Positions 8,598 to 17,350 of a stretch of DNA of 64,000 bases are shown piece by piece. The notes beneath the pieces were generated by a model. It made no database searches. It was not told the origin of the DNA and was given only the letters and a program-made list of their open reading frames with translations. Position numbers and translations under genes: made by a program. Each line of letters opens with the position of its first letter. Positions within the stretch are counted from its first letter, which is position 1. The stretch is from contig NZ_LRVM01000005.1 in NCBI RefSeq assembly GCF_001571775.1, positions 1 to 64,000 of the forward strand. The letters are read 5' to 3'. Source of the DNA: Anaerotignum neopropionicum (GTDB lineage Bacteria > Bacillota > Clostridia > Lachnospirales > Anaerotignaceae).

Positions 8598-10259
8598 TTA
8601 TTTGAATACAGCACCCGTATTTGCACTGGTTACCATATCTCTGTATCTTCTCAAATAGCCATCGGGTACTTCCTTCAAAATCGGTTTAAAATCAGCCTTT
8701 CTTCTTTCTATCTCTCCTTCATCCACCAAAAGCTCCAACTTATTGTTGGGAATATCAATGCTAATGATATCGCCATCTTGAATCAGTCCGATCACACCGC
8801 CTGCTGCAGCCTCAGGAGAAACATGTCCAATGGATGCGCCTTTTGAGGCACCGGAAAATCTGCCGTCTGTAATCAACGCAACACTGTTATCCAAGCCTTT
8901 TCCTGCTAAGGAAGCCGTAGGTGCCAGCATTTCTCTCATGCCAGGTCCACCCTTAGGACCTTCATAACGAATGACAACCACGTCACCGGCAACCACCGTA
9001 TCATTCAAAATTGCCTCAATGGATTCCTCCTCGCTGTTAAATACCTTTGCTGGGCCTTTATGAACCATCATCTCAGGCAACACAGCTCCTTTTTTAACAA
9101 CCCCACCATCAGGGGCAATGTTCCCCCACAAAATAGCCAAACCACCGTCGGGAGAATATGCCGTTTCTTTGGAACGAATTACATTTGCATTCAAAGCTCT
9201 TGCGTTGGCAATATTTTCACCAACTGTTTTGCCTGTACAGGTAATTACATCTGTATTAAACAAACCGCACTTGGCTAATTCCTTTAATACTGCGCTAATA
9301 CCGCCTGCATTGTCCAAATCAACCAAGCAATCCACGCCTGCAGGGCTTAGTTTTACTAGGTGAGGAGTTTCCTTGCTGATTCTGTTGATTTCCTCAAAAT
9401 CAACATTGAGCCCTGCCGCATGAGCAATGGCAGGCAAATGAAGGATTGTGTTTGTGGAGCAGCCCAAAGCCATATCTGCGTGCAAAGCATTACTTATGGA
9501 TTTTTCTGTTACAATATCTCTAGGACAAATATTTTTCTCCAAAAGCTCCATTATTTTCATGCCTGCTTCTTTTGCCAAGCGGATACGGGCCCCGCTGATT
9601 GCAGGAATGGTACCATTTCCGGGTAAGCCTAAGCCGATTACCTCTGTCATACAGTTCATGGAGTTTGCAGTAAACATCCCTGCACAAGAACCGCAACCAG
9701 GACAAGCGTTGTTTTCCACATCATCCAAAATTTCCTGGGTAATACCTTCTTTTCCAATTGCACCAACCATCTCAAATGCATTGGAAAGGGTTATTTTTTT
9801 ACCGTCCGCCAACGTTCCTGGCATCATAGGGCCACCACTTACAAAGATGCTTGGTATATTTAGCCGTAAAGCCGCCATCAGCATGCCCGGCACAATCTTA
9901 TCACAATTAGGTACAAAAACCAGGGCATCAAAAGGATGTGCCATTGCCATAATTTCAACAGAATCAGCAATATGTTCTCTGCTGATGAGGGAATATTTCA
10001 TACCACCATGCCCCATGGCAATACCGTCGCAAACGCCAATTGCAGGGAACTTGAGGGGTGTGCCTCCCGCCATGCGGATTCCAGCCTGCACAGCATCTGC
10101 AACTTTATCCAGATGAATATGCCCTGGAATAATATCATTTTGCGCACAAACTACACCGATCATGGGTCTTCTGATTTCTTCATCCGTCAATCCAAGGGCC
10201 TTAAATAAAGACCTATGGGGAATTTTGGTTGGTCCTGTCTTCATTACGTCACTTCTCAT
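8598..10259 (-). CDS. ilvD: Dihydroxy-acid dehydratase IlvD
   Basis: A 553-residue enzyme that dehydrates 2,3-dihydroxy-isovalerate and 2,3-dihydroxy-3-methylvalerate to the keto-acid precursors of valine, leucine and isoleucine. The length fits IlvD better than the longer sugar-acid dehydratases of the same superfamily. The Fe-S cluster cysteines are visible in [10 protein letters not shown] and [16 protein letters not shown], and the C-terminal [10 protein letters not shown] motif is intact. AAAGGAGGAT precedes the ATG. It is transcribed away from a GntR-type regulator and towards a TRAP transporter. A consensus promoter lies at 10359-10386. Confidence 0.95.
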   Translation of the reverse strand: MRSDVMKTGPTKIPHRSLFKALGLTDEEIRRPMIGVVCAQNDIIPGHIHLDKVADAVQAGIRMAGGTPLKFPAIGVCDGIAMGHGGMKYSLISREHIADSVEIMAMAHPFDALVFVPNCDKIVPGMLMAALRLNIPSIFVSGGPMMPGTLADGKKITLSNAFEMVGAIGKEGITQEILDDVENNACPGCGSCAGMFTANSMNCMTEVIGLGLPGNGTIPAISGARIRLAKEAGMKIMELLEKNICPRDIVTEKSISNALHADMALGCSTNTILHLPAIAHAAGLNVDFEEINRISKETPHLVKLSPAGVDCLVDLDNAGGISAVLKELAKCGLFNTDVITCTGKTVGENIANARALNANVIRSKETAYSPDGGLAILWGNIAPDGGVVKKGAVLPEMMVHKGPAKVFNSEEESIEAILNDTVVAGDVVVIRYEGPKGGPGMREMLAPTASLAGKGLDNSVALITDGRFSGASKGASIGHVSPEAAAGGVIGLIQDGDIISIDIPNNKLELLVDEGEIERRKADFKPILKEVPDGYLRRYRDMVTSANTGAVFK

Positions 10260-10315
10260 TATAACATCCTCCTTTATGTATTGATAAATTGTTTAAAACA
10301 CTACGTATTTATGGT

Positions 10316-10340
10316 TTGTCTGTTAAAACCGGTCAGACAA
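10316..10340. promoter_or_regulatory. Operator-like inverted repeat in the ilvD leader
   Basis: TTGTCTG (10316-10322) and CAGACAA (10334-10340) are exact inverted copies separated by 11 bases. Read on the minus strand the site contains AAGTTGTCTGACC, which matches AAGTTGTATGACC at 10458-10470 at all positions but one. FCD-type GntR regulators bind short sites of this type. Its place just after the ilvD start point fits repression by the divergent regulator; binding itself is inferred. Confidence 0.5.
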
Positions 10341-10358
10341 CTTTTCCTTGTTACAAAA

Positions 10359-10386
10359 ATTATATGCTTTTTTTATGGATTGTCAA
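10359..10386 (-). promoter_or_regulatory. Sigma-A-type promoter of ilvD
   Basis: On the minus strand TTGACA (10386-10381), a 16-base spacer and TATAAT (10364-10359) match both consensus hexamers exactly. Transcription should start near 10352, giving a leader of roughly 90 nt. The operator-like inverted repeat at 10316-10340 falls just downstream of this start. Confidence 0.8.
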
Positions 10387-10426
10387 TAAAAAAAATATCT
10401 ATTTTTACATTTTGTGAAAATAGACA

Positions 10427-10470
10427 TAGACATGATTTTAAAAATAGTGATATAATTGGTCATACAACTT
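10427..10470 (+). promoter_or_regulatory. Promoter of the gntR transcript with an overlapping operator-like site
   Basis: TAGACA (10427-10432), an 18-base spacer and TATAAT (10451-10456) form a plausible promoter firing towards the regulator. The site TTGGTCATACAACTT (10456-10470) begins at the last base of the -10 box and covers the start point. It is the second copy of the motif found in the ilvD leader, so the regulator probably controls its own promoter as well. Confidence 0.55.
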
Positions 10471-10588
10471 AATTATAAGAAGCTTATTTCTATAATATGT
10501 TAAAAAATGAATTTCTAAGAGGAAAATTGCGTTTCAAAATAAAAATGTTGTTTTTGAAGCTAATTATATAAAAAAAGGAGCCGAAAAA

Positions 10589-10753
10589 ATGAATACAAGC
10601 GTAAACTGCTGCGGCGTTATCCGCGCTTCTTGCGCGCATTTTCCTTTGGTATGCCAAGGCAGTTCCCAAATTGAGGGAAAGCCCTTTTGGTTAGAATTCA
10701 CAAAAAAAAGGTTTGCGGCATTTATCAATGTTGCGTTACAGAAAAAAGCTTGA
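10589..10753 (+). CDS. Small Cys-rich ORF in the leader of the gntR transcript
   Basis: A 54-codon ORF starting at ATG 10589 with AAAAAAGGAG six bases upstream and ending 50 bases before the regulator gene. The first 22 residues hold four cysteines (CC at 7-8, then two more); the C-terminal half is basic. Its first 60 bases are clearly richer in G and C than the flanking DNA, which suggests coding or structured RNA. I do not recognise the peptide. It could be a regulatory leader peptide, a short independent protein, or a chance ORF with a good ribosome-binding site. Confidence 0.4.
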   Translation: MNTSVNCCGVIRASCAHFPLVCQGSSQIEGKPFWLEFTKKRFAAFINVALQKKA

Positions 10754-10803
10754 TTTGACTATCAGTATTTTTACAGACATACATAAACCTAAGGAGGAAA
10801 CGC

Positions 10804-11544
10804 ATGAAAACTGAGTTTATTCCTGCCTCTCAGATTGTTGCAAATGAGCTGAGCGACATGATTTTTTTACAAAAAATTTATCAGCCCAATGAAAAACTGC
10901 CAAACGAGCATGAGCTTTCCGCCCAACTAGGGGTAAGCCGCGCAACGCTGCGAGAGGCTATCAAGCTTTTAGCGGCAAAAGGAATTTTAAACATTAAGCG
11001 GGGAAGCGGCACCTTTGTTTCCGCCTTGGAAGAACAAGCAACGGATGTTTTTGGCCTGTCTTATTTGAAGGATAAGGTAAAGCTGGTAAATAACTGGTTT
11101 GAATTTCGTTTGATTTTGGAGCCATCTTGCATCCGCCTTGCCATTCAAAATGGCACCCCAGAGGAATTGCAGATAATTATTGACTCCGCCAACCGCATGA
11201 CAGCCTTAAGAGAAAGAAAGGAAATCCCCCAGGAGGAACTGATTAAGGAGGATCAAATTTTTCATATCGCCATTGCAACCGCCACACATAATGACATTAT
11301 TCAGCTTATTATGCCCTCCCTTGCTACCGCAGTCAGGGATTCCATCATTACGGCAACGCAAATCGGTACTGATGTGAAGTCTATCGATAACGCACTGACC
11401 TATCACGCAAAAATTGCGGAATTTATTGAAATGCAGGATGCTGATGGCGCCGCGATGGCAATGCGCTACCATCTTTCCAAGGGCATTCGGGATCTAAACG
11501 ATTCACAAAACAAGGAATCTGCCCAAAATACTCGGCTGAACTAA
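10804..11544 (+). CDS. GntR-family (FadR/FCD) transcriptional regulator
   Basis: A 246-residue DNA-binding protein. The N-terminal winged helix-turn-helix includes the GntR signature LPNEHELSAQLGVSRATLREAI followed by the wing KRGSGTFV. From about residue 95 an all-helical FCD ligand domain follows, with the expected metal-binding acidic and His residues (EFRLILEPSC, DQIFHIAI, YHAKIAEFIE). Such regulators usually respond to organic acids. CTAAGGAGG precedes the ATG. The gene is divergent from ilvD-dctPQM and precedes the leucine operon; matching operator-like sites at both divergent promoters make these genes its likely targets. The effector is unknown. Confidence 0.92.
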   Translation: MKTEFIPASQIVANELSDMIFLQKIYQPNEKLPNEHELSAQLGVSRATLREAIKLLAAKGILNIKRGSGTFVSALEEQATDVFGLSYLKDKVKLVNNWFEFRLILEPSCIRLAIQNGTPEELQIIIDSANRMTALRERKEIPQEELIKEDQIFHIAIATATHNDIIQLIMPSLATAVRDSIITATQIGTDVKSIDNALTYHAKIAEFIEMQDADGAAMAMRYHLSKGIRDLNDSQNKESAQNTRLN

Positions 11545-11628
11545 AATTATCTTTATTAAGAGATTTAAAAATTTGCCCATAGTACAAGTTTGCTTCATTG
11601 AAAAAATATTTTTTTGACAAAAAAGGTA

Positions 11629-11657
11629 TTGACAAAAATACAATTATCTGTTAGAGT
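11629..11657 (+). promoter_or_regulatory. Promoter of the leucine T-box/leuA transcript
   Basis: TTGACA (11629-11634), a 17-base spacer and TAGAGT (11652-11657). The -35 box is perfect and the -10 box matches four of six positions. Transcription would start near 11664, giving a leader of about 430 nt before leuA. Confidence 0.7.
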
Positions 11658-11663
11658 ACACAT

Positions 11664-11955
11664 TAAATTGTATTAAAATAAATGCAACGAAAAGGAATAG
11701 TAGGTTTTTTGATACTTCCAGAGAGCTGCCGGTTGGTGCGAGGCAGTGGTAAGAAAAAAACCGAACTCGCCTTGGAGCAGGACACTGAAAAGACTTTGGT
11801 CGGTAGGTGTTCCCGGAGATTTCCGCCGTTACACGGAAAAGGATATGTTTGTATCCTAAAAAGTGCGTCCTTTTTTTGGACGAATGAGAGTGGTACCGTG
11901 GAAGCTATGCCTTTCACCTCTTTGCAAATCTGCAATTAGGTGAAAGGCTTTTTTT
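11664..11955 (+). ncRNA. T-box leader, leucine-specific (CUC specifier)
   Basis: A tRNA-sensing leader upstream of leuA. Stem I is recognisable from the AG bulge AGAGAGC (11720-11726) and the distal loop region after it. The specifier CTC (11766-11768) sits in the usual GAA-NNN-GCC context and codes for leucine. The T-box sequence GAGTGGTACCGTGG lies at 11888-11901. The intrinsic terminator follows: GCCTTTCACCT (11909-11919) pairs with AGGTGAAAGGC (11938-11948), then seven T. Uncharged tRNA-Leu would stabilise the antiterminator and allow leuA transcription. The last T-box G is U-substituted relative to the common ACCGCG form. Confidence 0.93.
11909..11955 (+). terminator. Regulated terminator of the leucine T-box
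   Basis: A perfect 11-bp stem with an 18-base loop and a seven-T tail, directly after the T-box sequence. It is the conditional terminator of the leader. Confidence 0.9.
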
Positions 11956-12093
11956 ATTGAAAAATACAAGTTTTTCCACGCTTATCAGTCTTTTTATACC
12001 GCTTCCGTGGGGCAAAAAAGTGCGAAGCAGACTCTTTTCTCATTGCAGAATAAAACAATTGGAAAAGAAAAGATTTAAGGAGGAAGAGATAAA

Positions 12094-13758
12094 ATGAAAA
12101 ATTATCAAAAGTATAAGGCTTACGAAACTGTCCAAATGGCAGACAGAACTTGGCCTAGCAACTGCCTGACCAAAGCGCCTATGTGGTGCAGTGTTGACCT
12201 TCGGGATGGCAATCAGGCACTGGAAACCCCCATGAGCTTGGATCAAAAATTGGAGTTCTTTGATTTTCTTGTAAAAACAGGCTTTAAGGAAATCGAGATT
12301 GGATTCCCCGCCGCATCCGAAACGGAATACGAATTTACTAGGGCATTGATTGAAAACAACTTAATTCCCGAAGATGTTACCGTACAGGTTTTAACCCAAT
12401 CCCGCGGTCATATCATTCAAAGAACCTTTGAGGCATTAAAGGGTGTAAAAAATGCCATCGTTCATTTATATAATTCCACTTCCACCTTACAAAGAGATGT
12501 GGTTTTCGGAAATTCCCAGCAGGCGACCATTGATTTGGCGGTTTACGGCGCACAGCTTATTGGGGATATGGCGGCACAGTATCCCGAAACAAACTATCGT
12601 TTTGAGTATTCCCCAGAAAGCTTTACGGGAACAGAAATGGATTTTGCCGTAGAAATTTGTAATGCGGTGATTGACGTTTGGCAACCGACGACGGATAAAA
12701 AAGTGATTATCAACCTGCCGGCAACGGTGGAAATGGCAACACCCAACCTCTACGCAGACCAAATTGAGTATATGTGTCGAAATTTAAAAAACCGGGAGAA
12801 TGTTTTAGTAAGCCTTCATGCCCACAATGACCGGGGTACAGCCGTTGCTGCAACGGAACTGGGGATGCTTGCGGGGGCTGATCGGGTGGAAGGCACCTTG
12901 TTCGGCAACGGGGAGCGCACAGGCAATGCGGATATTATGAACGTTGCCATGAACCTGTTCACCCAGGGCATTGACCCCCTGCTGGACTTTGGAAAAATCG
13001 ACGAGGTTGTGGAAATTTACGAAAATGCCACCAGCATGCATGTACATCCGCGTCATCCCTACGCCGGGCAATTGGTTTACACAGCATTTTCCGGCAGCCA
13101 TCAAGATGCGATCCGCAAGGGTATGGAAGCTATGAAAAGCCATCCAGAGCATTGGGAGGTACCTTATCTACCCATTGACCCTATGGATGTGGGCAGAACC
13201 TATGACCCCATTATTCGCATCAACAGTCAATCCGGCAAAGGTGGTGTCACCTTTATTTTGGAGCAGTACTATTCCTTACACATGCCAAAGGCGTTCCAAA
13301 AGGATGTGGGTGCAGTTGTTACCCGCGTCTCGGACGAAATGCAATGTGAATTAAGCCCAGATAAAATTTTCGAAATATTCAATCAAGAGTATGTAGATAT
13401 TCGCAGTCCATTAAAATTGATTCAGTACCGTACCGAAACCGTGGATCCCGAACGGGATGTGCTTGCAATAGAAGCAGAGATTGAATATGGCGGCGAGCGA
13501 CATTTTATACAGGGAGAAGGTAACGGCGTTGTTTCCGCTTTCTGCCATGCAATGGATAATCTTATTCATATGCCCATTGATATTATCAACTATCGTGGCC
13601 ATTCCATGGAACTTGGCACAAACTCAAGGGCGATTTCCTACATCGAAACAAAGGATGCCACAGGAAGGAGGTTCTACGGTGCTGGCACCTCCTCCAGTGT
13701 GGGCAAGTCCTCTCTTAGGGCAGTCGTAAGCACCATCAATAAAATGCTGTCGGTATAA
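12094..13758 (+). CDS. leuA: 2-isopropylmalate synthase LeuA (long form)
   Basis: A 554-residue enzyme condensing acetyl-CoA with 2-ketoisovalerate, the committed step of leucine synthesis. It starts with the family motif VDLRDGNQAL; the metal-binding SLHAHNDRG motif lies at about residues 240-250. A C-terminal LeuA allosteric domain (about 440-554) indicates feedback inhibition by leucine. The sequence belongs to the longer, actinobacterial-type LeuA group rather than the shorter LeuA common in Bacillus. AAGGAGGAAGAG precedes the ATG. The gene is controlled by the leucine T-box; a 350-base spacer containing repeat DNA separates it from leuC. Confidence 0.95.
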   Translation: MKNYQKYKAYETVQMADRTWPSNCLTKAPMWCSVDLRDGNQALETPMSLDQKLEFFDFLVKTGFKEIEIGFPAASETEYEFTRALIENNLIPEDVTVQVLTQSRGHIIQRTFEALKGVKNAIVHLYNSTSTLQRDVVFGNSQQATIDLAVYGAQLIGDMAAQYPETNYRFEYSPESFTGTEMDFAVEICNAVIDVWQPTTDKKVIINLPATVEMATPNLYADQIEYMCRNLKNRENVLVSLHAHNDRGTAVAATELGMLAGADRVEGTLFGNGERTGNADIMNVAMNLFTQGIDPLLDFGKIDEVVEIYENATSMHVHPRHPYAGQLVYTAFSGSHQDAIRKGMEAMKSHPEHWEVPYLPIDPMDVGRTYDPIIRINSQSGKGGVTFILEQYYSLHMPKAFQKDVGAVVTRVSDEMQCELSPDKIFEIFNQEYVDIRSPLKLIQYRTETVDPERDVLAIEAEIEYGGERHFIQGEGNGVVSAFCHAMDNLIHMPIDIINYRGHSMELGTNSRAISYIETKDATGRRFYGAGTSSSVGKSSLRAVVSTINKMLSV

Positions 13759-13771
13759 ACTTAAGATCTTA

Positions 13772-13890
13772 GGGACGCTGTCCCTAACACCTTGCAAGCT
13801 GGTCAAGCACTTTTGCTCCGCAAAAGCTCGCAAGGATGCAGCCGCCCTATCTTGGGCGGTGCAGTATTGAAAAGGCTTGACCTAAACTTT
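13772..13890 (+). repeat. Dispersed repeat family A, copy 1
   Basis: A 120-base element closely matching 56348-56470 in the same orientation. The conserved core runs from a GGGA..CTGTCCC hairpin through GGTCAAGCACTTTTG, a CGCAAAAGC block, a CCCTATCTT.GGC block and GGCTTGA. It contains short inverted repeats (for example CTTTTG/CAAAAG) and no ORF. It lies between leuA and leuC. Confidence 0.75.
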
Positions 13891-14108
13891 ATTTCTTTGC
13901 CCAAGGCATACCTTGGGCAAGAGGACTACGTTCGAGGGCACCAATAGGACGAACAACAAATATAATATCCCAAAGGTGCAGACATCATTTGCCCCCAATA
14001 AAGGGTCAAGGGAGGAGCTCCCTTGTAGGTTTGGGTCACTCACTTTTACTGCTAAAAACCCAAGGTCTTATTTTTCTAAAAACTAAAAACAGAAAGGAAG
14101 TATTTTAT
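13891..14108 (+). other. leuA-leuC spacer after the repeat; possible degenerate family B segment
   Basis: The stretch GCCCAAGGCATACCTTGGGC (13909-13928) is a strong hairpin. From about 14005 the sequence GGGTCAAGGG..GAGCTCCC resembles the reverse complement of dispersed family B (33604, 50243) over 30-40 bases, but the match fades. An open frame runs into leuC from 13989, but it lacks a ribosome-binding site and crosses this repeat DNA, so it is not coding. Confidence 0.4.
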
Positions 14109-15383
14109 ATGGGAATGACAATGACACAAAAAATACTGGCAAACCACGCAGGCTTGGATACCGTAGTCCCAGGCCAGTTGATCCAGGCAAAATTAGACAT
14201 CGTAATGGGAAATGATATTACCACGGCTGTTGCGCTAAACGAATTCAAAAAAACAGGTGCAACGGAGGTTTTCGATACTGAAAAGGTAGTTATCGTCCTG
14301 GATCACTTCACACCAAATAAAGATATTAAAGCGGCAGAGCAGTGTAAAAGCTGTCGCACCTTCGCCTACGACATGAAAGTTAAAAACTTCTTTGACGTTG
14401 GGAAAGCAGGCATTGAGCACGCTCTCTTGCCTGAGCAAGGCATTGTGGTTCCCGGTCAGGTAATTATCGGCGCTGACAGCCATACCTGTACCTATGGCGC
14501 ATTGGGCGCATTCTCCACAGGCATTGGCTCCACCGATATGGCCATCGGTATGGCTACAGGGGAATGCTGGTTTAAGGTGCCTTCGGCAATTAAGTTTAAT
14601 ATTGTTGGTAAAAAACCCCCTCATGTCAGCGGCAAGGATGTAATTTTACATATCATCGGCAAAATCGGCGTAGATGGCGCTTTGTACCGCTCCATGGAGT
14701 TTACCGGTGAAGGCATCCAAGAACTCACCATGGACGACCGCTTTACCATCGCAAATATGGCAATCGAAGCAGGGGCGAAAAATGGTATTTTCCCCATAGA
14801 CGACGCTTGCATCGCCTATGCAAAGGAACATTCCCAAAAGCCTTTTGATAGTTATGAAGCTGATGCAGACGCTGCATATGACGAAGAAATCACCATCGAT
14901 CTTTCTTCCCTTCAACCAACCGTATCCTTCCCACATCTGCCTGATAACACAAGAACCATCGACAACGTTGGAGATGTGAAAATTGATCAGGTGGTAATCG
15001 GTTCATGTACCAACGGAAGAATTGACGATATGGCAATTGCCGCAGATATTCTTCGCGGAAAAAAGGTTGCGGAGCATGTTCGTACCATCATCATCCCTGC
15101 CACTCAGGAAATTTATCTGGAATGTATCCGCCGGGGATATGTAACAGATTTTATAGAAGCCGGCGCAATTTTCTCCATGCCCACCTGTGGCCCCTGCTTA
15201 GGCGGGCATATGGGTATCTTGGCAGCAGGAGAGCGCTGTGTATCCACGACAAACAGAAACTTTGTAGGACGTATGGGACATGTAGAAAGTGAAGTTTATC
15301 TGGCAAGCCCTGCTGTAGCGGCTGCATCTGCAATTGCCGGTAAAATTGCAGATCCCAGAAAGATTGGAGGTAATGCAGAATGA
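14109..15383 (+). CDS. leuC: 3-isopropylmalate dehydratase large subunit LeuC
   Basis: The 424-residue large subunit of isopropylmalate isomerase, converting 2- to 3-isopropylmalate with LeuD. The [4Fe-4S] cysteines are visible in [10 protein letters not shown] and [11 protein letters not shown]. The substrate/cluster region [13 protein letters not shown] is intact. The length matches the archaeal/clostridial type of about 420 residues. ATG at 14109 is chosen because AAAGGAAG lies upstream and homology starts there; the frame is open for 40 more codons upstream through repeat DNA. The stop overlaps the leuD start by four bases. Confidence 0.95.
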   Translation: MGMTMTQKILANHAGLDTVVPGQLIQAKLDIVMGNDITTAVALNEFKKTGATEVFDTEKVVIVLDHFTPNKDIKAAEQCKSCRTFAYDMKVKNFFDVGKAGIEHALLPEQGIVVPGQVIIGADSHTCTYGALGAFSTGIGSTDMAIGMATGECWFKVPSAIKFNIVGKKPPHVSGKDVILHIIGKIGVDGALYRSMEFTGEGIQELTMDDRFTIANMAIEAGAKNGIFPIDDACIAYAKEHSQKPFDSYEADADAAYDEEITIDLSSLQPTVSFPHLPDNTRTIDNVGDVKIDQVVIGSCTNGRIDDMAIAADILRGKKVAEHVRTIIIPATQEIYLECIRRGYVTDFIEAGAIFSMPTCGPCLGGHMGILAAGERCVSTTNRNFVGRMGHVESEVYLASPAVAAASAIAGKIADPRKIGGNAE

Positions 15384-15874
15384 ACGCAAAAGGAAAGGTT
15401 TTAAAATTTGGCGACAACGTAGATACCGACGTAATCATCCCGGCAAGATACTTAAATGTATCTAGCGGTGAGGAATTGGCAAAGTATTGCATGATTGATA
15501 TTGATCCAGATTTCACTAAAAAAGCAAACACTGGCGATATTATTGTGGCACTGAAAAACTTCGGCTGCGGCTCCTCCAGAGAGCATGCGCCCTTGGCAAT
15601 TAAATGCGCTGGCATCAGCTGTGTCATTGCCACCACCTTTGCCCGTATTTTCTATCGCAATGCCATTAATATTGGTCTGCCCATTTTAGAATGCGATGAG
15701 GCAGCCAATGACATTGAAAACGGCAATGAAGTAAGCATTGATTTCGATAGTGGCATCATCACAAACCACACAAAAAAACGTACTTATCAAGGTCAGCCCT
15801 TCCCTCCTTTTATTAAGGAAATTATGGCAGCAGGCGGTTTGGTGGAGCAGACAAAGGAAAAAATTAAGGGGTAA
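15380..15874 (+). CDS. leuD: 3-isopropylmalate dehydratase small subunit LeuD
   Basis: The 164-residue swivelling subunit of isopropylmalate isomerase. Motifs include [15 protein letters not shown] at the N-terminus and [10 protein letters not shown], whose Ser/Arg residues bind substrate, then [12 protein letters not shown]. The length is typical of the short type that pairs with a 420-residue LeuC. It overlaps leuC by four bases and is followed five bases later by leuB, so leuCDB is one translationally coupled unit. Confidence 0.95.
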   Translation: MNAKGKVLKFGDNVDTDVIIPARYLNVSSGEELAKYCMIDIDPDFTKKANTGDIIVALKNFGCGSSREHAPLAIKCAGISCVIATTFARIFYRNAINIGLPILECDEAANDIENGNEVSIDFDSGIITNHTKKRTYQGQPFPPFIKEIMAAGGLVEQTKEKIKG

Positions 15875-15879
15875 TCATT

Positions 15880-16953
15880 ATGGGAGAATATAAAATTGCA
15901 GTCATTCAAGGGGACGGCATTGGCCCCGAGGTAACACAGGAAGCCATCGGCGTATTAAAAGCTGTAGGAGCAAAATTCAGCCATACCTTCACCTTTGAAT
16001 ATGCCCTTGCAGGGGGCTGTGCCATTGATGCTTGTGGACAATGCCTGCCCGCGGAAACTTTGGCAGCCTGTAAAGGGGCGGATAGCGTCATGCTGGGTGC
16101 CGTTGGCGGCCCAAAATGGGATAGCGTGCCCAACGCCCAACGTCCCGAAAAGGCACTTTTAGGCTTGCGTTCGGAATTGGGCCTATTTTCCAATTTGCGC
16201 CCTGCAAAAATTTATGATGCCTTGGCAGACGCTTGTCCATTAAAGGCGGAAATTGTTGCAGGCGGCTTGGATATCCTCATTGTTCGGGAATTAACAGGGG
16301 GCATTTACTTCGGCGAGCGTGGTTACCGCAAAGGAAAGTACGGTGTAGAGGCCTTTGATGTGGAAGCCTACAGCGAAGTGGAAATTAGACGTATTTTGAA
16401 GAATGCTTTTGAAGTTGCCATGCAAAGGGATAGAAAGGTTTGCTGTGTAGACAAGGCAAATGTTTTGGAAACCTCTCGTCTTTGGAGAAAGGTTGCCGAG
16501 GAAATGAAATCAGTCTATCCCCTGGTTTCCCTTTCCTTTATGTATGTGGATAATGCGGCAATGCAGCTGGTGCGCAATCCAAAGCAGTTTGACGTTATGG
16601 TAACGTCTAATATGTTTGGAGATATTTTGTCCGACGAGGCAAGCATGATTACAGGCTCCATCGGTCTGCTCCCCTCTGCAAGCTTAGGAGACGGCACTTT
16701 TGGCATGTATGAACCTATTCACGGTTCTGCCCCCGATATTGCGGGACAGAATAAGGCAAACCCCATTGCGGCTATTCTATCCGTAGGAATGATGCTAAAA
16801 TATTCCTTCCATTTAGAAAAAGAAGCAGAAGCCATTGAAAATGCCGTAAAAATGGTTTTAGAACAAGGCATGCGTACTCCAGATATTTATTCAGACGGTA
16901 CTACCCTTTTAGGCACCAAGGAAATGGGAAAAGCAATTGTGGAATGCATTTAA
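15880..16953 (+). CDS. leuB: 3-isopropylmalate dehydrogenase LeuB
   Basis: A 357-residue NAD-dependent enzyme oxidising 3-isopropylmalate to 2-ketoisocaproate. It shows the N-terminal GDGIGPEV nucleotide-binding motif, the substrate loop [16 protein letters not shown], and the metal-binding region [19 protein letters not shown]. It ends the leu operon. No strong terminator follows directly; the first hairpin is at 17226. Confidence 0.96.
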   Translation: MGEYKIAVIQGDGIGPEVTQEAIGVLKAVGAKFSHTFTFEYALAGGCAIDACGQCLPAETLAACKGADSVMLGAVGGPKWDSVPNAQRPEKALLGLRSELGLFSNLRPAKIYDALADACPLKAEIVAGGLDILIVRELTGGIYFGERGYRKGKYGVEAFDVEAYSEVEIRRILKNAFEVAMQRDRKVCCVDKANVLETSRLWRKVAEEMKSVYPLVSLSFMYVDNAAMQLVRNPKQFDVMVTSNMFGDILSDEASMITGSIGLLPSASLGDGTFGMYEPIHGSAPDIAGQNKANPIAAILSVGMMLKYSFHLEKEAEAIENAVKMVLEQGMRTPDIYSDGTTLLGTKEMGKAIVECI

Positions 16954-17350
16954 TATGTAGAAACAAGCTGGAATTCTTCAATATAAATGATAAAATTCAT
17001 CTTTCAGCTACAATACTTATCCTCTTTTAGGCAGATTCTTCGGGATATTTATTATTAAGGTAATAACCCATAATTCTGTATGTCCAACTGTGCAGTCAGA
17101 TTTTTCGTCAGACAAAACAAAAAGCGCAGTGAATAGCGAGGTGTTTACGAGCGTTGTTGTGCAGGCCTGACGGAAAAGATGCAAGAAAATGGGCGTACAA
17201 GGCATCAGCTGGGAATTGTACGTGCTGCCTTAATTCTAGCAAACAGCAAAGAATTAAGGCACGCTAAATTTTGAATAAATGTTCAAATATTTAGGGCGTT
17301 ATGGCCTTTTGCCATAACGCCCTTGTTGGCGTAACATTTTTTATTTTAAC
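16954..17350. other. Intergenic region between leuB and the antiporter, with two strong hairpins
   Basis: About 400 bases. TGCCTTAATTCT (17226-17237) pairs perfectly with AGAATTAAGGCA (17250-17261), and GGGCGTTATGGC (17294-17305) pairs perfectly with GCCATAACGCCC (17311-17322). Neither has a good T-run on the plus strand. A 62-codon minus-strand frame (17017-17205) reads like a real peptide in part but has no ribosome-binding site. The segment 17040-17220 may be a repeat found elsewhere in the genome; no second copy is in this window. Confidence 0.45.
17294..17322. terminator. Perfect 12-bp hairpin between convergent leuB and antiporter genes
   Basis: A GGGCGTTATGGC stem with a five-base loop, located 29 bases past the antiporter stop on the minus strand. 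The T-run is weak on both strands, so termination efficiency is uncertain. Confidence 0.5.

Noticed and set aside
9448-10116. 222-codon plus-strand frame antisense to ilvD
   Set aside because: Shadow of a highly conserved gene; no start signal and unusual composition.
13989-14108. 40-codon N-terminal extension of LeuC
   Set aside because: It crosses repeat DNA, lacks a ribosome-binding site, and LeuC homology starts at 14109.
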